Of a stretch of DNA of 64,000 nucleotides, positions 15,292 through 24,906 are shown piece by piece. A program made the position numbers and the translations under genes. Position 1 is the stretch's first letter. The number at the start of each line of letters is the position of its first letter. This DNA is from Bifidobacterium santillanense (lineage in GTDB: Bacteria; Actinomycetota; Actinomycetes; Actinomycetales; Bifidobacteriaceae), in NCBI RefSeq assembly GCF_018555385.1, contig NZ_JAFEJS010000001.1, positions 434,001 to 498,000 of the forward strand. The letters are read 5' to 3'. The notes below the pieces were generated by a model. The model worked only from the letters and a program-made list of their open reading frames with translations. It did no database searches and was not told the DNA's origin.

Positions 15292-16257
15292 TCAGGCCGT
15301 GCGGCTCTTCGGGTCAAGGGCGTCCTTGACGGCGTCGCCCATCATGATGAAGCTCAGCACGGTGATGGCCAGCGCCATCGACGGGTAGAACAGCACCATC
15401 GGGTTGGTCATCAGGTTGACCTGAGCCTGGGAGATGTCGCCGCCCCAGCTGACGGTCGTGGTCGGCAGACCCACGCCGAGGAAGCTCAGCGTGGCCTCGG
15501 AGACGATGTACGAGCCGAGGGACGTGGTGCCGATGACGATGATCGGCGCCAGTGCGTTGGGGATGATGTGGCTGAACAGGTTCCTGATCGGCGTGGAGCC
15601 GAGGGCGGTCGAGGCGGTGTTGAACTCGAGGTTCTTGGCCTCCATCACCGAACCGCGGGCGATACGCGCGGTCGACACCCAGCCGAAGAGGGCGAGCACC
15701 AGGACGACCTTCCAGATGGAGCTGGAGGTGCGGAACATCTGGAGGACCACGATCGCGCCCAGCAGGAACGGGATCGAGTAGAAGATGTCGATGATGCGGC
15801 TCAGGAGCGCGTCGACCCAGCCGCCGAAGAAGCCGGCGACGGCGCCGATCAGCGTGCCGATGAGCACGACGATGATCGTGGTCAGCAGACCCACGGACAG
15901 CGAGGTGCGGGTGCCGTAGACGGTGCGGGCGAACACGTCGCAGCCCTGCATGTCGTAGCCGAACGGGTGTCCGGCCGCGGGATCGGACAACGAGTTGTCG
16001 AGGTTGCAGTAGTTCGGGTCCTGCTTGGTCAGGACGCCCGGGAAAAGCGCCACGAACACCACGCAGATGATGAGCAGTCCCGAGATGATGAACAGCGGGT
16101 TCTTGCGCAGCGTGCGCCACGCGTCGGCCCACATGCTGGTGGCGGGGGCGGAGTCGTCGACCTTGTCGACGGCCTGCAGCGGCGTCTCCTCGATCGGGGC
16201 GACGTAGCGCTCCTGGCCGGGCAGGGTCTCGTAGAGGTTCTGGTTGTTGTCGGTCAT
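15292..16257 (-). CDS. oppC: Oligopeptide ABC transporter permease OppC
   Basis: 321-residue inner-membrane permease. A cytosolic tail of about 50 residues precedes the first helix (FIISGLLIICVVFVALFPG); six helices and the EAA loop (SHIIPNALAPIIVI region) follow. ATG 16257 is chosen over 16275 because GAGAGGAAC is correctly placed before it. It lies 19 bases after oppB and 20 bases before oppDF, in one operon. Confidence 0.93.
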   Translation of the reverse strand: MTDNNQNLYETLPGQERYVAPIEETPLQAVDKVDDSAPATSMWADAWRTLRKNPLFIISGLLIICVVFVALFPGVLTKQDPNYCNLDNSLSDPAAGHPFGYDMQGCDVFARTVYGTRTSLSVGLLTTIIVVLIGTLIGAVAGFFGGWVDALLSRIIDIFYSIPFLLGAIVVLQMFRTSSSIWKVVLVLALFGWVSTARIARGSVMEAKNLEFNTASTALGSTPIRNLFSHIIPNALAPIIVIGTTSLGSYIVSEATLSFLGVGLPTTTVSWGGDISQAQVNLMTNPMVLFYPSMALAITVLSFIMMGDAVKDALDPKSRTA

Positions 16258-16276
16258 GATGTTCCTCTCCCCCATG

Positions 16277-17203
16277 TCACTCGTAACGGATGCGCGGATC
16301 GAGCGCCGCGTACAGCATGTCGACGATGAGGTTGCAGATGACGAAGACGAGCAGCAGGATCGTCACGATGGAGACCACGAGGTTGCCTTCGCCCTTGAGG
16401 ATGGACTGGTAGGTCAGGAAGCCGACGCCGTGGATGTTGAAGATCTGCTCGGTGATCATGGCGCCGCCCATCAGGGCGCCGAGGTCCTGGCCGAGGTAGG
16501 TGACGACGGGGATCAGGGAGTTCCTGAGGACGTGGCGCATCATCACGGAGCCGTTCGACATGCCCTTGGCGCGCGCGGTGCGCACGTAGTCCTGGGCGAT
16601 GTTCGACGAGATCTCGGAACGGGTCAGTCGGATGATGTAGGCCATCGAGACGGAGCCCAGCACCATCGCCGGGAAGAGCATTTCGGTGAACGTGGTGTTC
16701 GAGCTGACGGTCACCGGTATGAGGCTCCACTGCACGCCCAGGAAGTACTGGCCGGCGAAGCCGGTGACGAAGGTCGGCACGGAGATGAGCAGCAGGGAGA
16801 CGATCAGGATGACCGAGTCGTACCACTTGCCCTTCTTCAGGCCGGAGATGATGCCGAACACGACGCCGAAGATCGCCTCGAAGCAGAACGCCATGACGGC
16901 GAGCTTGATGGTGACCGGGAACGCGCGGGCGATCTCTCCGATGACCGGCTGGCCGGCGAAGGTGTTGCCGAAGTTCAGCGTGAACGCGTTCCTGAGGAAC
17001 AGCAGATACTGGATGATGAACGGCTTGTCGAGGTTGTATTCGGCGCGGATCTGGGCTGCGACCGCCTCGTTGACCGGCTTGTCTCCGAACATCGCCTTGA
17101 CCGGATCGCCCGGGAGCGCGAAGACGAGAGCATAGACCAACAGGGTCGCACCGAGAACCACGGGGATCATCTGCAGGATACGACGCAGAAGATATTTGCC
17201 CAT
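16277..17203 (-). CDS. oppB: Oligopeptide ABC transporter permease OppB
   Basis: 308-residue permease partner of OppC, with six membrane helices, the N-terminal MGKYLLRRILQMIPVVLG typical of OppB, and an EAA loop (YVRTARAKGMS, MRHVLRNSLIPVVTYL). AAGGAG precedes ATG 17203. A 267-base gap with a hairpin separates it from oppA. Confidence 0.93.
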   Translation of the reverse strand: MGKYLLRRILQMIPVVLGATLLVYALVFALPGDPVKAMFGDKPVNEAVAAQIRAEYNLDKPFIIQYLLFLRNAFTLNFGNTFAGQPVIGEIARAFPVTIKLAVMAFCFEAIFGVVFGIISGLKKGKWYDSVILIVSLLLISVPTFVTGFAGQYFLGVQWSLIPVTVSSNTTFTEMLFPAMVLGSVSMAYIIRLTRSEISSNIAQDYVRTARAKGMSNGSVMMRHVLRNSLIPVVTYLGQDLGALMGGAMITEQIFNIHGVGFLTYQSILKGEGNLVVSIVTILLLVFVICNLIVDMLYAALDPRIRYE

Positions 17204-17397
17204 CGGTTTCTCCTTGATTTCACGCGACCGGTCTTCATCGCCCTGACGCGACGCGTCCGTTGTGCGGGAAGGGCGCGTCAAAGCGCCCAGCCGGCCGCTA
17301 AGTACCCCGTAAGTTTACCCCACGGGTTGACACCAATGTTTCACAAGCGTGAATCCCGGCTGAAAAACCGGTGCCGCCCTGCACGGGCGCGCATATG

Positions 17398-17434
17398 AAA
17401 AGGGCCGGAACCCTTGCGGATTCCGACCCTTTTC
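17398..17434 (-). terminator. Hairpin between oppA and oppB (attenuating terminator)
   Basis: AAAAGGG and CCCTTTT arms enclose an imperfect 14-bp stem, giving a T-rich 3' side on the minus strand. Such a hairpin after a binding-protein gene usually lets some transcription through and so raises OppA over the permeases. A second small stem (GGGCGC/GCGCCC, 17271-17288) lies just before oppB. Confidence 0.7.
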
Positions 17435-17470
17435 GGTTCGATCGGTCAGGCGATCAGGCGAGCGTCAGGC

Positions 17471-19108
17471 TCACTTGGTCAGCTCCTCGTAGACCGGCAG
17501 GTTCTGCCAGTTCATCTCGAAGCCCTTGACGCTGGTCGCGGCGACGCCGACGGCGTTGCTGTAGTACAGCGGGAAGGCCGGGAGCTGCTGGAGCAGGATC
17601 TCCTGGGACTGCTGGTAGATCTTGTTGGCCTCGTCGGTGGTCTTGGCGGCGTAGGCCTCGTCCATCAGCTTGTCGAAGTCGGCGTTCTTGAAGTCGCCGT
17701 CGTTGGAGCCCTTGCCGTCGGCGGCGGCGGAGGCGTACAGCTGGAACAGGTAGTTCTCGGCGGACGGGTAGTCCGGCTGCCAGCCGGTGCGGAAGGCGCC
17801 CTTGATCTGACGGTTGGTGACCGCGTCACGGAACTCCTGGAAGGTCGGCATCGGGTTGGTGGCCGCGTCGATGCCCAGGTTGTTCTTCAGCTGGTTGACG
17901 ATGGCGTCGTAGATCGGCTTGGCGCCGCCGTCGGCGTTGTACGCGAAGGTCAGCTGGCCGTCGTACTTGGAGATGGCCTCGGCCTTGGCCCACAGCTCCT
18001 TGGCCTTGGTCGGGTTGTACTCGAGGTTCTCCTCGCCCTTGATCGAGTCGGAGTAGCCCGGGGTCAGCGGGGAGGTGAACTCCTTGGCCGGGGTGCCGAT
18101 GCCGTTGAGGACCTTGTCGACGATCTGCTTGCGGTTGATGGCCATGGAGATGGCCTGGCGACGAAGCTGGCCCTCCTCGGTGTTGGTCTGGAAGTGCTCG
18201 AGGCTGGACGGGATGGTGAAGGTCTGGGACACGGAGCCGGCCTTGTTGTAGGCCTGGACCTTCGGGTTCTTCTGGAAGGTCTTGGTGGCGGAGGCCGGGA
18301 CGGACTCCATCACGTCGAGGGCGCCGGACTGGATGTCGGCGTAGGCGGAGGTGTCGGAGGTGTAGATCTTGAAGGTGATGCCGTCGTTCTTGGCCACGTC
18401 GTTACCCTTGTAGTCGGGGTTCTTGACGAGGTCGATCTCCTTGTTGTGATCCCACTTGGAGAACTTGTACGGGCCGTTGCCGACCGGGGCCTGGCCGAAG
18501 GCCTTCGGATCCTTGTAGAAGGACTCCGGCAGCGGGGCGAACGCCAGGTAGCCGACCTTGATCGGGAAGGTGGCGTCCGGCTGGGACATGTCCACGGTGA
18601 AGGTCTTGTCGTCGACGACCTTGAGGCCGGAGAGCTGCTCGGTGCCCTTCAGACCGTCCTTCTGCAGGTCGTCGAAGCCGGCGATGGTGGAGAAGAAGGA
18701 GGAGCACTTCTGGGCGTTCTTCGCGTTGGCGACGTAGCTCCACGCCTTGGTGAAGGACTCGGCGGTGACCGGCGTGCCGTCGGTGAACTTCCAGCCGTCC
18801 TTGAGCTTGATGGTGTACTGGGTGGCGTCGTCGTTCGGGGTGATCGACTCGGCGACCTCGTTGGAGGCGTTGCCCTTGGCGTCGAAGGAGACGAGGCGGG
18901 CGAACAGCAGGTCGCCCGGCTTGCCGCCGCCGGTCTCGTTGGTGTTGCCCGGGATGAGCGGGTTCTGAGGCTCGGAGGCGTAGGAAGTGATGATCATCTT
19001 GCCGCCGTCGGTGGAGGCGGAGTTGGTGCTGCTGGAAGAACCGCAGCCGCCCATCAGGGTCGCGACGGCGCACACGGCCGCGGCGATCACGAAGGCTTTC
19101 TTCTTCAT
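17471..19108 (-). CDS. oppA: Oligopeptide-binding lipoprotein OppA
   Basis: 545-residue extracytoplasmic solute-binding protein (SBP family 5) that delivers peptides to OppBCDF. Signal peptide MKKKAFVIAAAVCAVATLMG ends in lipobox MGGC (Cys22), then a Ser/Thr-rich spacer. Family landmarks include LKDGWKFTDGTPVTAESF and YSDSIKGEENLEYNP. CAGGAGATACAC precedes ATG 19108. It is the first gene of the operon. Confidence 0.93.
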   Translation of the reverse strand: MKKKAFVIAAAVCAVATLMGGCGSSSSTNSASTDGGKMIITSYASEPQNPLIPGNTNETGGGKPGDLLFARLVSFDAKGNASNEVAESITPNDDATQYTIKLKDGWKFTDGTPVTAESFTKAWSYVANAKNAQKCSSFFSTIAGFDDLQKDGLKGTEQLSGLKVVDDKTFTVDMSQPDATFPIKVGYLAFAPLPESFYKDPKAFGQAPVGNGPYKFSKWDHNKEIDLVKNPDYKGNDVAKNDGITFKIYTSDTSAYADIQSGALDVMESVPASATKTFQKNPKVQAYNKAGSVSQTFTIPSSLEHFQTNTEEGQLRRQAISMAINRKQIVDKVLNGIGTPAKEFTSPLTPGYSDSIKGEENLEYNPTKAKELWAKAEAISKYDGQLTFAYNADGGAKPIYDAIVNQLKNNLGIDAATNPMPTFQEFRDAVTNRQIKGAFRTGWQPDYPSAENYLFQLYASAAADGKGSNDGDFKNADFDKLMDEAYAAKTTDEANKIYQQSQEILLQQLPAFPLYYSNAVGVAATSVKGFEMNWQNLPVYEELTK

Positions 19109-19472
19109 GTGTATCTCCTGTTTCATCCGGGATGCGGGGTTCGCATCCCTTGGGACCGCACGGTGATGCGGACCCGGGTTGAGCAATCGGGGGCCGATCG
19201 CGGCTCGCACCGCGGCCAACCCCCTTGCTGATCGCGGTCCATTGTGCCGCAGATTGGAGACAGCACGTTACCGAAATGTGGAGGTTACGTGAATACGGAC
19301 TGGGTTGTTTACGTTAACGGATGGGTTTCTTGGGAGACCGCGGCGGGTCGCGATATGCGGCGCCCGACACACTCAAGGCCGTTCGGCCAAGCCTACGGTC
19401 GGGCACCGCATATCGGGACCCGCCGCTCCGTTGGGCCGTCATCGTCCGTTGCGTAAATCGGGGTGAGGGGTG
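19109..19472. other. Intergenic region oppA-xerC (364 bases)
   Basis: Holds the oppA promoter region and, at 19341-19425, a structured repeat. I could not identify a convincing -35/-10 pair for oppA. AT-richer sequence at 19250-19330 with several GTAAC motifs is the likely control region. No ORF with support was seen. Confidence 0.6.
19341..19425 (+). repeat. Structured palindromic repeat, copy A
   Basis: Arms 19341-19360 and 19406-19425 pair at 19 of 20 positions around a core reading CCCGACACACTC, AAGGCCGTTCGGCC, AAGCCTACGGTCGGG. The core (GACAC through ACGGTC) is identical to that of copy B at 38268-38354, while the outer ten base pairs of the stem differ. Minus-strand genes flank it: xerC ends 48 bases away. 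Confidence 0.85.
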
Positions 19473-20576
19473 TTAAGCCCTTGGAAACGCTTGCGTGTAG
19501 CGGGCCTTGAGCTGTTCGATGGAGACGTGGGTGTAGCGCTGGGTGGTCTTGAGGGACGAGTGGCCGAGCAGCTCCTGGACCTCGCGCAGGTCGGCGCCGC
19601 CGTCGAGCAGATGGGTGGCCGCGGAATGTCTCAGCGCGTGGGGTCCAATATCTGGAACGCCCGCCCTTCTCGACTCGCGGTGGACCACCTCGCGGGCGAT
19701 GCGCTGGTTGAGACGGCCGCCGCGTGCGCCGAGGAAAAGGGCGCGGGGATCCGCCGTCCCGAGTCTCGCCTCGCGCAGGATCTCGGGCCGCCCCTCCTCG
19801 ATCCATCGGGTCAGCGCCTGGGCAGCGGGTCCCCCAAATGGGACGACACGTTGTTTATTTCCTTTGCCGAGGACCTTCATCGTGCGGTTGGAGAAGTCGA
19901 TGTCGCCCACATCGAGCCCCACGAGCTCGGCGACGCGGATGCCGGTGGCGTACAGGGTCTCGAGGATCGCGGCGTCGCGCAGACGGATCGGCAGCGGATC
20001 CCCGTCCCCACCGTCGGGGGAATCGGACAACGTGTCGTCCGTTTGTGACGGATGACCGTCACGACGATCCGCATTGTTCGCCATGAGCGAACCCACCGGG
20101 ACGGCGATCGTATCGTCGGGGTCCCGTTCGGGGGTTTTCGCATCGGGACGGACGGGACGTCCCGACGCGGAGGCGATGCGCGCCCCCTCCCCCGTCTCCG
20201 CCTCGACGTCGTCCATCAGATGCTCGGCCTGGGCCTCGGTCAGCACGGTGGGCAGCGTATCGGGGATCCGCGGGGTCAGGAGCATCGCGGCCGGATCGGT
20301 GAGCGTCACGCCGTGCTCGTGCGCCCATGAGAAGAAGGAGCGGACGGAAACGGTCTTGCGGGCCATGCTGGAGCGGGCGTGGGTGCGCGACTCGTGCGCC
20401 ATCCACCCGCGCAGGTCGTCGAGCGTGATCTCGTTGAGGTCCGCGGCGCCGCGCAGGGCGAGCACGTGCAGGCATTCGGCCACGTCCGACAGATACGCCT
20501 TGCGCGTGTTCCCGCTCAGGCCCCTGTTCGCCCTCAGGAACGCCTCGTACGCCTCCAGCTGGTCATCGAACGGCAT
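19473..20576 (-). CDS. xerC: Tyrosine recombinase XerC with a long interdomain insertion
   Basis: 367-residue site-specific recombinase that, with XerD (59529), should resolve chromosome dimers at dif. The N-terminal SAM-like domain (1-110) is followed by the catalytic domain with ATGIRVAELVGL (Arg), GKGNKQR (Lys), HALRHSAATHLLDGG (His and Arg), LGHSSLKTTQRYTH (His, Tyr). An Asp/Pro/Ser/Arg-rich insertion of about 70 residues (roughly 125-195) lies at the domain junction; typical XerC is about 300 residues. TATAGT on the minus strand (20610-20615) is a likely -10. Chromosomal context argues against a phage integrase. Confidence 0.88.
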   Translation of the reverse strand: MPFDDQLEAYEAFLRANRGLSGNTRKAYLSDVAECLHVLALRGAADLNEITLDDLRGWMAHESRTHARSSMARKTVSVRSFFSWAHEHGVTLTDPAAMLLTPRIPDTLPTVLTEAQAEHLMDDVEAETGEGARIASASGRPVRPDAKTPERDPDDTIAVPVGSLMANNADRRDGHPSQTDDTLSDSPDGGDGDPLPIRLRDAAILETLYATGIRVAELVGLDVGDIDFSNRTMKVLGKGNKQRVVPFGGPAAQALTRWIEEGRPEILREARLGTADPRALFLGARGGRLNQRIAREVVHRESRRAGVPDIGPHALRHSAATHLLDGGADLREVQELLGHSSLKTTQRYTHVSIEQLKARYTQAFPRA

Positions 20577-20650
20577 CTCACCCCTTTTCCCCGAAATCCT
20601 GTCGGATAGACTATAACCATCCGGAAACGACTGGAACGGGGCGGAAAATC

Positions 20651-21532
20651 ATGGCACGGCATTCGGTGAAATCAGTCAGGGCTGCGGCGCGCAGGACGAC
20701 GAGGACGGCGTCGAGTTCGGGGGCGATCGTCTCGCCCGTACCCATGTCGGGTTCCCCCTCCCCCGCGACCGACGTCGTCGCCCGGGCAATCGATCTGACG
20801 AAGACGTACGGCGAGCGCGACTCGCGGGTGGTGGCGCTCGACCACGTGGACGTGGGGTTCGTGCGCGGCGAGATGACCGCGATCATGGGACCGTCCGGTT
20901 CGGGCAAGTCGACGCTGATGCACTGCATGGCGGGGCTCGACCGTCCGACCTCCGGCAAGGTGGTCGTCGAGGGGCTCGAGGTGTCGTCGATGAGCCAACG
21001 CGAGCTCACGCGGTTGCGCCGCGAGCAGATCGGCTTCATCTTCCAGTCGTTCAATCTGGTGCCGACGCTCACGGCCGAGGAGAACATCCTCCTGCCGCTG
21101 CAGATCGCGAAGCGGCCGATCGACCGCGAGTGGTTCGACCGGGTCGTCGACGTGGTGGGGCTGCGGCCGAGGCTCACGCACCGGCCGAGCCAGCTGTCCG
21201 GCGGCCAGCAGCAACGCGTCGCGTGCGCACGCGCGATCATGGCGCGTCCGGCGGTGATCTTCGCCGACGAGCCGACCGGCAACCTCGACTCGCGCTCGAG
21301 CCGCGAGGTGCTGGGCTTCCTCAAGGATTCGGTGCGCGAGTACGGGCAGACGATCGTGATGGTCACGCACGACCCGCGCGCCGCCAGCTACGCGGACCGC
21401 GTGCTCGTGCTCGCCGACGGCCGCATCACGCGCGATCTGCGGCATCCGTCGTACGAGGAGATCCTCGAGGTGTTCGCCACCGAGGGCGATGAGGACGACT
21501 CCCGCGACTCGCACGTGGAGGCCGGCGCATGA
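20651..21532 (+). CDS. ABC transporter ATP-binding protein (MacB/LolD type)
   Basis: 293 residues. ATPase with Walker A GPSGSGKST, FIFQSFNLVPTLTAEEN (Q-loop), signature LSGGQQQRVACARAI, Walker B VIFADEPTGNLD and switch MVTHD. It powers the FtsX-type permease encoded next, whose start overlaps its stop as ATGA. The first 45 residues are Arg/Ser-rich and not part of the fold, so a start near 20744 is possible; neither start has a strong ribosome-binding site. Confidence 0.88.
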   Translation: MARHSVKSVRAAARRTTRTASSSGAIVSPVPMSGSPSPATDVVARAIDLTKTYGERDSRVVALDHVDVGFVRGEMTAIMGPSGSGKSTLMHCMAGLDRPTSGKVVVEGLEVSSMSQRELTRLRREQIGFIFQSFNLVPTLTAEENILLPLQIAKRPIDREWFDRVVDVVGLRPRLTHRPSQLSGGQQQRVACARAIMARPAVIFADEPTGNLDSRSSREVLGFLKDSVREYGQTIVMVTHDPRAASYADRVLVLADGRITRDLRHPSYEEILEVFATEGDEDDSRDSHVEAGA

Positions 21533-24420
21533 TCCGCATCGGTCTGCGCGACGCACGTGCGCATTTCCCGCGGTTCGTGATGTCGATCATCGCGATCGCG
21601 CTCGGCGTGTCCTTCGTGGTCGGCTCGTTCTGCTTCCGCGAGATGATGAACGACCAGGTCGACCAGATGCTGGGGTCGAACACCGACCATGACGTGTACG
21701 TGCGCGGCACGACGGAGAAGAAGGACGACGCCTCGGGGACCGCGTCGACCGGATCGTCCGGCTCGTCGTCCTCGCTCAGGACGTACAACGACGTCGACGA
21801 CTCGTTGGTCGACGACGTCGCTGGGGTCGAGGGGGTGAAGACCGCCGAGATCGTCTATTCGACGTCCGGTTCGCTGGTGCTCGCCAGGAAGGACGGCAAC
21901 GCGGTCTCGACGATGGGGTCGCCGACGATGGGCATCGGTCTGGCGAAGGGCACGTGGCGCTCCGCGCATCTGACGCGCGGGCGCTGGGCCCGAAACGACG
22001 GCGAGATCGCCCTGCATGCGTTCGCCGCGAAGACCGCCGGGCTCGGGGTCGGCGACGTCACGAAGCTCGTCTACCCGTCCGGGCCGAAGGACGTGAGGGT
22101 CGTCGGCGTGTTCGACACCGACTCCTCGCAGGCGGGGGCGATCATCATCGGGTTGGCGCCGTCGGTCGCGAAGTCGCTGGTCCAGGAGCAGACCGGCGAG
22201 ATCGGCACCACGCAGTACATCGGCGTGTACGGTTCGGGCAACAAGGGCGCGCCGCTGACGCACGCGCAGCAGGAGGAGCTCGCCGCACGCGTGCGGCGGG
22301 CGCTGCCCAAGGGGTCGAAGGCGACCGCCATCACCGGCGACCAGCTGCGCGACGAGTACTCGCAGGCCATCAAGGACCAGCTCGGCTTCATTCAGCCGCT
22401 CATCCTCATCTTCGCGGTGATCGCGCTGTTCGTCGGATCGTTTATCATCGCGAACACGTTCTCGATGATCGTGCGCGAGTCGATGCGCGGCTACGCGCTG
22501 CTGCGCTCGGTGGGAACCTCCCCCGCGCAGGTGTTCTCCACGGTGATCGTGCAGGCCCTCATGCTGGGTCTGGTCGGCTCGGCCGCGGGCATCGGACTCG
22601 GCTGGGGCATGGTCCGGCTCATCGTGGCCGGCATGGCGCGCATGGGCACCCCGATGAGCGGGACGGCCACCCCGGGGGCGACCGACATGCTGGCCGGACT
22701 CGCGGTCGGCGTGCTGGTCACGTTCGCCGGCGCGGCGCTGCCCGCCCGTCGAGCGGCGATGGCCCCGCCGATCCAGGCGATGAACGAGACGGTGAACCCG
22801 GAGAGACCGGTGGCGCCCCGCGGCATCGCGGGGGCGGCCATGATCGCGCTCGGCGTGGTCTCCTGGATGTTCTGCGTGGCGATCGCCGCGGCCGGCGACG
22901 ACGGCGACCCGACGCCGGTCGCGTTCCTCAACGACCTGGCCTCCCGTCTGGGCGTCGGCTGGCCTCTCGGCGTCGGCGCGGGGCTCATCGTCGTCGGCGT
23001 GATCACGCTCGCCCCGGCGCTGGTCGGGCCGACGGGCGCAGTGCTCGGCTGGCTGCCGTCGCACGTGTTCCCGGTGACCGGCCGGCTCGCCGTGCGCAAC
23101 CTCTCCCGGCAGAAGCGGCGCACCGCGAACACGGCCGCCGCGCTGTTCGTGGGCGTCGCGATCGTCAGCTGCCTCGGCGTGGTCGCCTCGTCGGCCAAAT
23201 CGTCGGTCGCCGGCATCGTCGACACCGGCCTGAAGTCCGACTTCACGGCGATGTCCGCCTCATCCGGACGCATCCCGGACGAGGCGATCACGGCGATCGA
23301 GAAGACCCGCGGCGTCGACTCGGTGTCGCGAAGCCGCATGCTGATGGGCGTGACGTACGGCTCCGGCAAGGACAAGGCGCAGGCGATGACGTTCGCCGAG
23401 CAGCCGTCGCTGTTCCGCAGGGTGTTCGCGCCGGTCGAGAACTCGGGCGACGCGGACCGGGCCCTGAGGGACGGCGAGCTCGTCGTCGGCCTCACCGTGG
23501 CGCAGGACAACGGATGGAAGGTCGGCGACACGGTGCGGGTCAACGGCAGACGGGTCGTCGTCGACGAGGAGGCGACCGCCAAGGCGCGGGCCGACTATCA
23601 GGCGCGGGTCCGGTCCGAGGTGGCCGGGCTGCAGGCCGAGGCGCAACGGCTCGCGGCGGGCGGCGACGCGGCGGGCGCGCAGACCAAGCTCCGGGAGGCG
23701 CAGCGAACCGCGGACGACGCGAGTAACGTCGACCCGTCGACCCTGGTCAGAACGAAGACCGAGACCACGCACCGGCAGGTGAGGGTCGGGGCGATCATCG
23801 AGAACTCGGTGTACCGCTCGATGGTCCTGATGAACGACGATCTAGCGGAACGGATCGCCAACGAGTACACGATGTTCACGATCATGCTGTTCGTCAACGC
23901 GCGCGACGGCGCGGATCTCACGGCGCTCAAGACGCGTCTGGTGAATGCGGTCAAGCCGTTCTACGTGATCACCGTGCAGGACCGCGACGAATTCAAATCG
24001 TCGATGAGCTCGATGGTCGACCAGATCCTCATCATCCTGTACGCGCTGCTGGCGCTGTCGATCGTCATCGCGGTGTTCGGCATCGTGAACACGCTGGCGC
24101 TGAGCGTGTCGGAACGCACGCGCGAGATCGGGCTGCTGCGGGCGATCGGCACGTCACGCGGCCAGGTGCGCGGCATGCTCGCCATCGAGGCGTCGCTGAT
24201 CGCGGTGCTGGGCACTCTGCTCGGCGTGGTGGTCGGCGTCGGCGCGGGCGCGGTCATCCAGCGGGTGTACGAATCGAACGGCCTGGAGCGGCTCGCGGTG
24301 CCGTGGGGCCAGCTGGGGCTGTTCCTCGCCTTGTCGGTCCTCGTGGGCGTCGTCGCCGCGCTGCCTCCGGCCCGACGGGCGCTGAAGGTCCCGGTCCTCG
24401 ACGCCGTCGCCACCGATTGA
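21529..24420 (+). CDS. FtsX-like ABC permease (MacB family, two FtsX domains)
   Basis: 963-residue membrane protein with an N-terminal helix, a large extracellular MacB_PCD domain, an FtsX domain (helices around 290-420), a further helix pair, a second extracellular domain that includes an Ala/Glu/Arg-rich, probably coiled-coil stretch (about 685-740), and a C-terminal FtsX domain with SERTREIGLLRAIGTSRGQV. Such pairs act mechanically on envelope substrates or export lipids/peptides rather than driving classic import. The stop is at 24420 and a hairpin follows. Confidence 0.87.
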   Translation: MIRIGLRDARAHFPRFVMSIIAIALGVSFVVGSFCFREMMNDQVDQMLGSNTDHDVYVRGTTEKKDDASGTASTGSSGSSSSLRTYNDVDDSLVDDVAGVEGVKTAEIVYSTSGSLVLARKDGNAVSTMGSPTMGIGLAKGTWRSAHLTRGRWARNDGEIALHAFAAKTAGLGVGDVTKLVYPSGPKDVRVVGVFDTDSSQAGAIIIGLAPSVAKSLVQEQTGEIGTTQYIGVYGSGNKGAPLTHAQQEELAARVRRALPKGSKATAITGDQLRDEYSQAIKDQLGFIQPLILIFAVIALFVGSFIIANTFSMIVRESMRGYALLRSVGTSPAQVFSTVIVQALMLGLVGSAAGIGLGWGMVRLIVAGMARMGTPMSGTATPGATDMLAGLAVGVLVTFAGAALPARRAAMAPPIQAMNETVNPERPVAPRGIAGAAMIALGVVSWMFCVAIAAAGDDGDPTPVAFLNDLASRLGVGWPLGVGAGLIVVGVITLAPALVGPTGAVLGWLPSHVFPVTGRLAVRNLSRQKRRTANTAAALFVGVAIVSCLGVVASSAKSSVAGIVDTGLKSDFTAMSASSGRIPDEAITAIEKTRGVDSVSRSRMLMGVTYGSGKDKAQAMTFAEQPSLFRRVFAPVENSGDADRALRDGELVVGLTVAQDNGWKVGDTVRVNGRRVVVDEEATAKARADYQARVRSEVAGLQAEAQRLAAGGDAAGAQTKLREAQRTADDASNVDPSTLVRTKTETTHRQVRVGAIIENSVYRSMVLMNDDLAERIANEYTMFTIMLFVNARDGADLTALKTRLVNAVKPFYVITVQDRDEFKSSMSSMVDQILIILYALLALSIVIAVFGIVNTLALSVSERTREIGLLRAIGTSRGQVRGMLAIEASLIAVLGTLLGVVVGVGAGAVIQRVYESNGLERLAVPWGQLGLFLALSVLVGVVAALPPARRALKVPVLDAVATD

Positions 24421-24441
24421 CCCCGGGCCGCTCCACGGATA

Positions 24442-24492
24442 GGCGCGGGAATTTTGCGCGAAACGGGCTGTGAGCGCAAGATTCTCGCGCCA
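24442..24492 (+). terminator. Imperfect hairpin after the FtsX gene
   Basis: GGCGCGGGAATTTTGCG pairs with CGCAAGATTCTCGCGCC with two mismatches across a 17-base loop. It probably ends the ABC/FtsX transcript. No T run follows. Confidence 0.5.
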
Positions 24493-24596
24493 AGGGGCGC
24501 GGCGTCCGTCATGGGACCGCCCGACCGGGGTAGAGTGGAGGGACGGACGTCGTGGTCCGCCTATCGTTCGCATGGTCGTCTTCCGGGGAGGGTGTC

Positions 24597-24848
24597 ATGG
24601 CATTGCCGCAATCGATTCCGAACGGCGCACGCATCGTCGTGCGCGTCATCGAGGGCGTGGACCCGTCCGACGGGCGCACGAAGTTCCGCGACTACGTGGG
24701 GCATGTGCTCTCGTGGGACGGCCGCACGCTGGAGCTGTCGCGCGACGCGGCCGCGAACGGGTCCCGGCCGAGGCAGCACGTGATGATCGACGCCGACACC
24801 ATCGCCACGCTGAAGCCGGTACCCGAACGGCCGCACGTGCGTCCGTAG
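24597..24848 (+). CDS. Small SH3-like protein (DUF6725-type)
   Basis: 83 residues. The pattern RIVVRVIEG, DYVGHVLSWDGRTLELSRD and HVMIDADTIATLKPVPERP resembles the N-terminal SH3-like domain of Rv0428c-type acetyltransferases, here without the acetyltransferase. I recall similar stand-alone proteins in bifidobacteria; no function is assigned. GGGGAGG lies just upstream of ATG 24597; TAGAGT at 24531 is a possible -10. Confidence 0.65.
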   Translation: MALPQSIPNGARIVVRVIEGVDPSDGRTKFRDYVGHVLSWDGRTLELSRDAAANGSRPRQHVMIDADTIATLKPVPERPHVRP

Positions 24849-24906
24849 CGGGGACGACGCGGTTCCGGCCTCCTCCGAAAGGAGACCGGCGTATACGTTC
24901 ACACCG

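Noticed and set aside
19473-20576. Phage or island integrase
   Set aside because: Sequence and chromosomal context fit XerC; no tRNA, attachment repeats or phage genes surround it.
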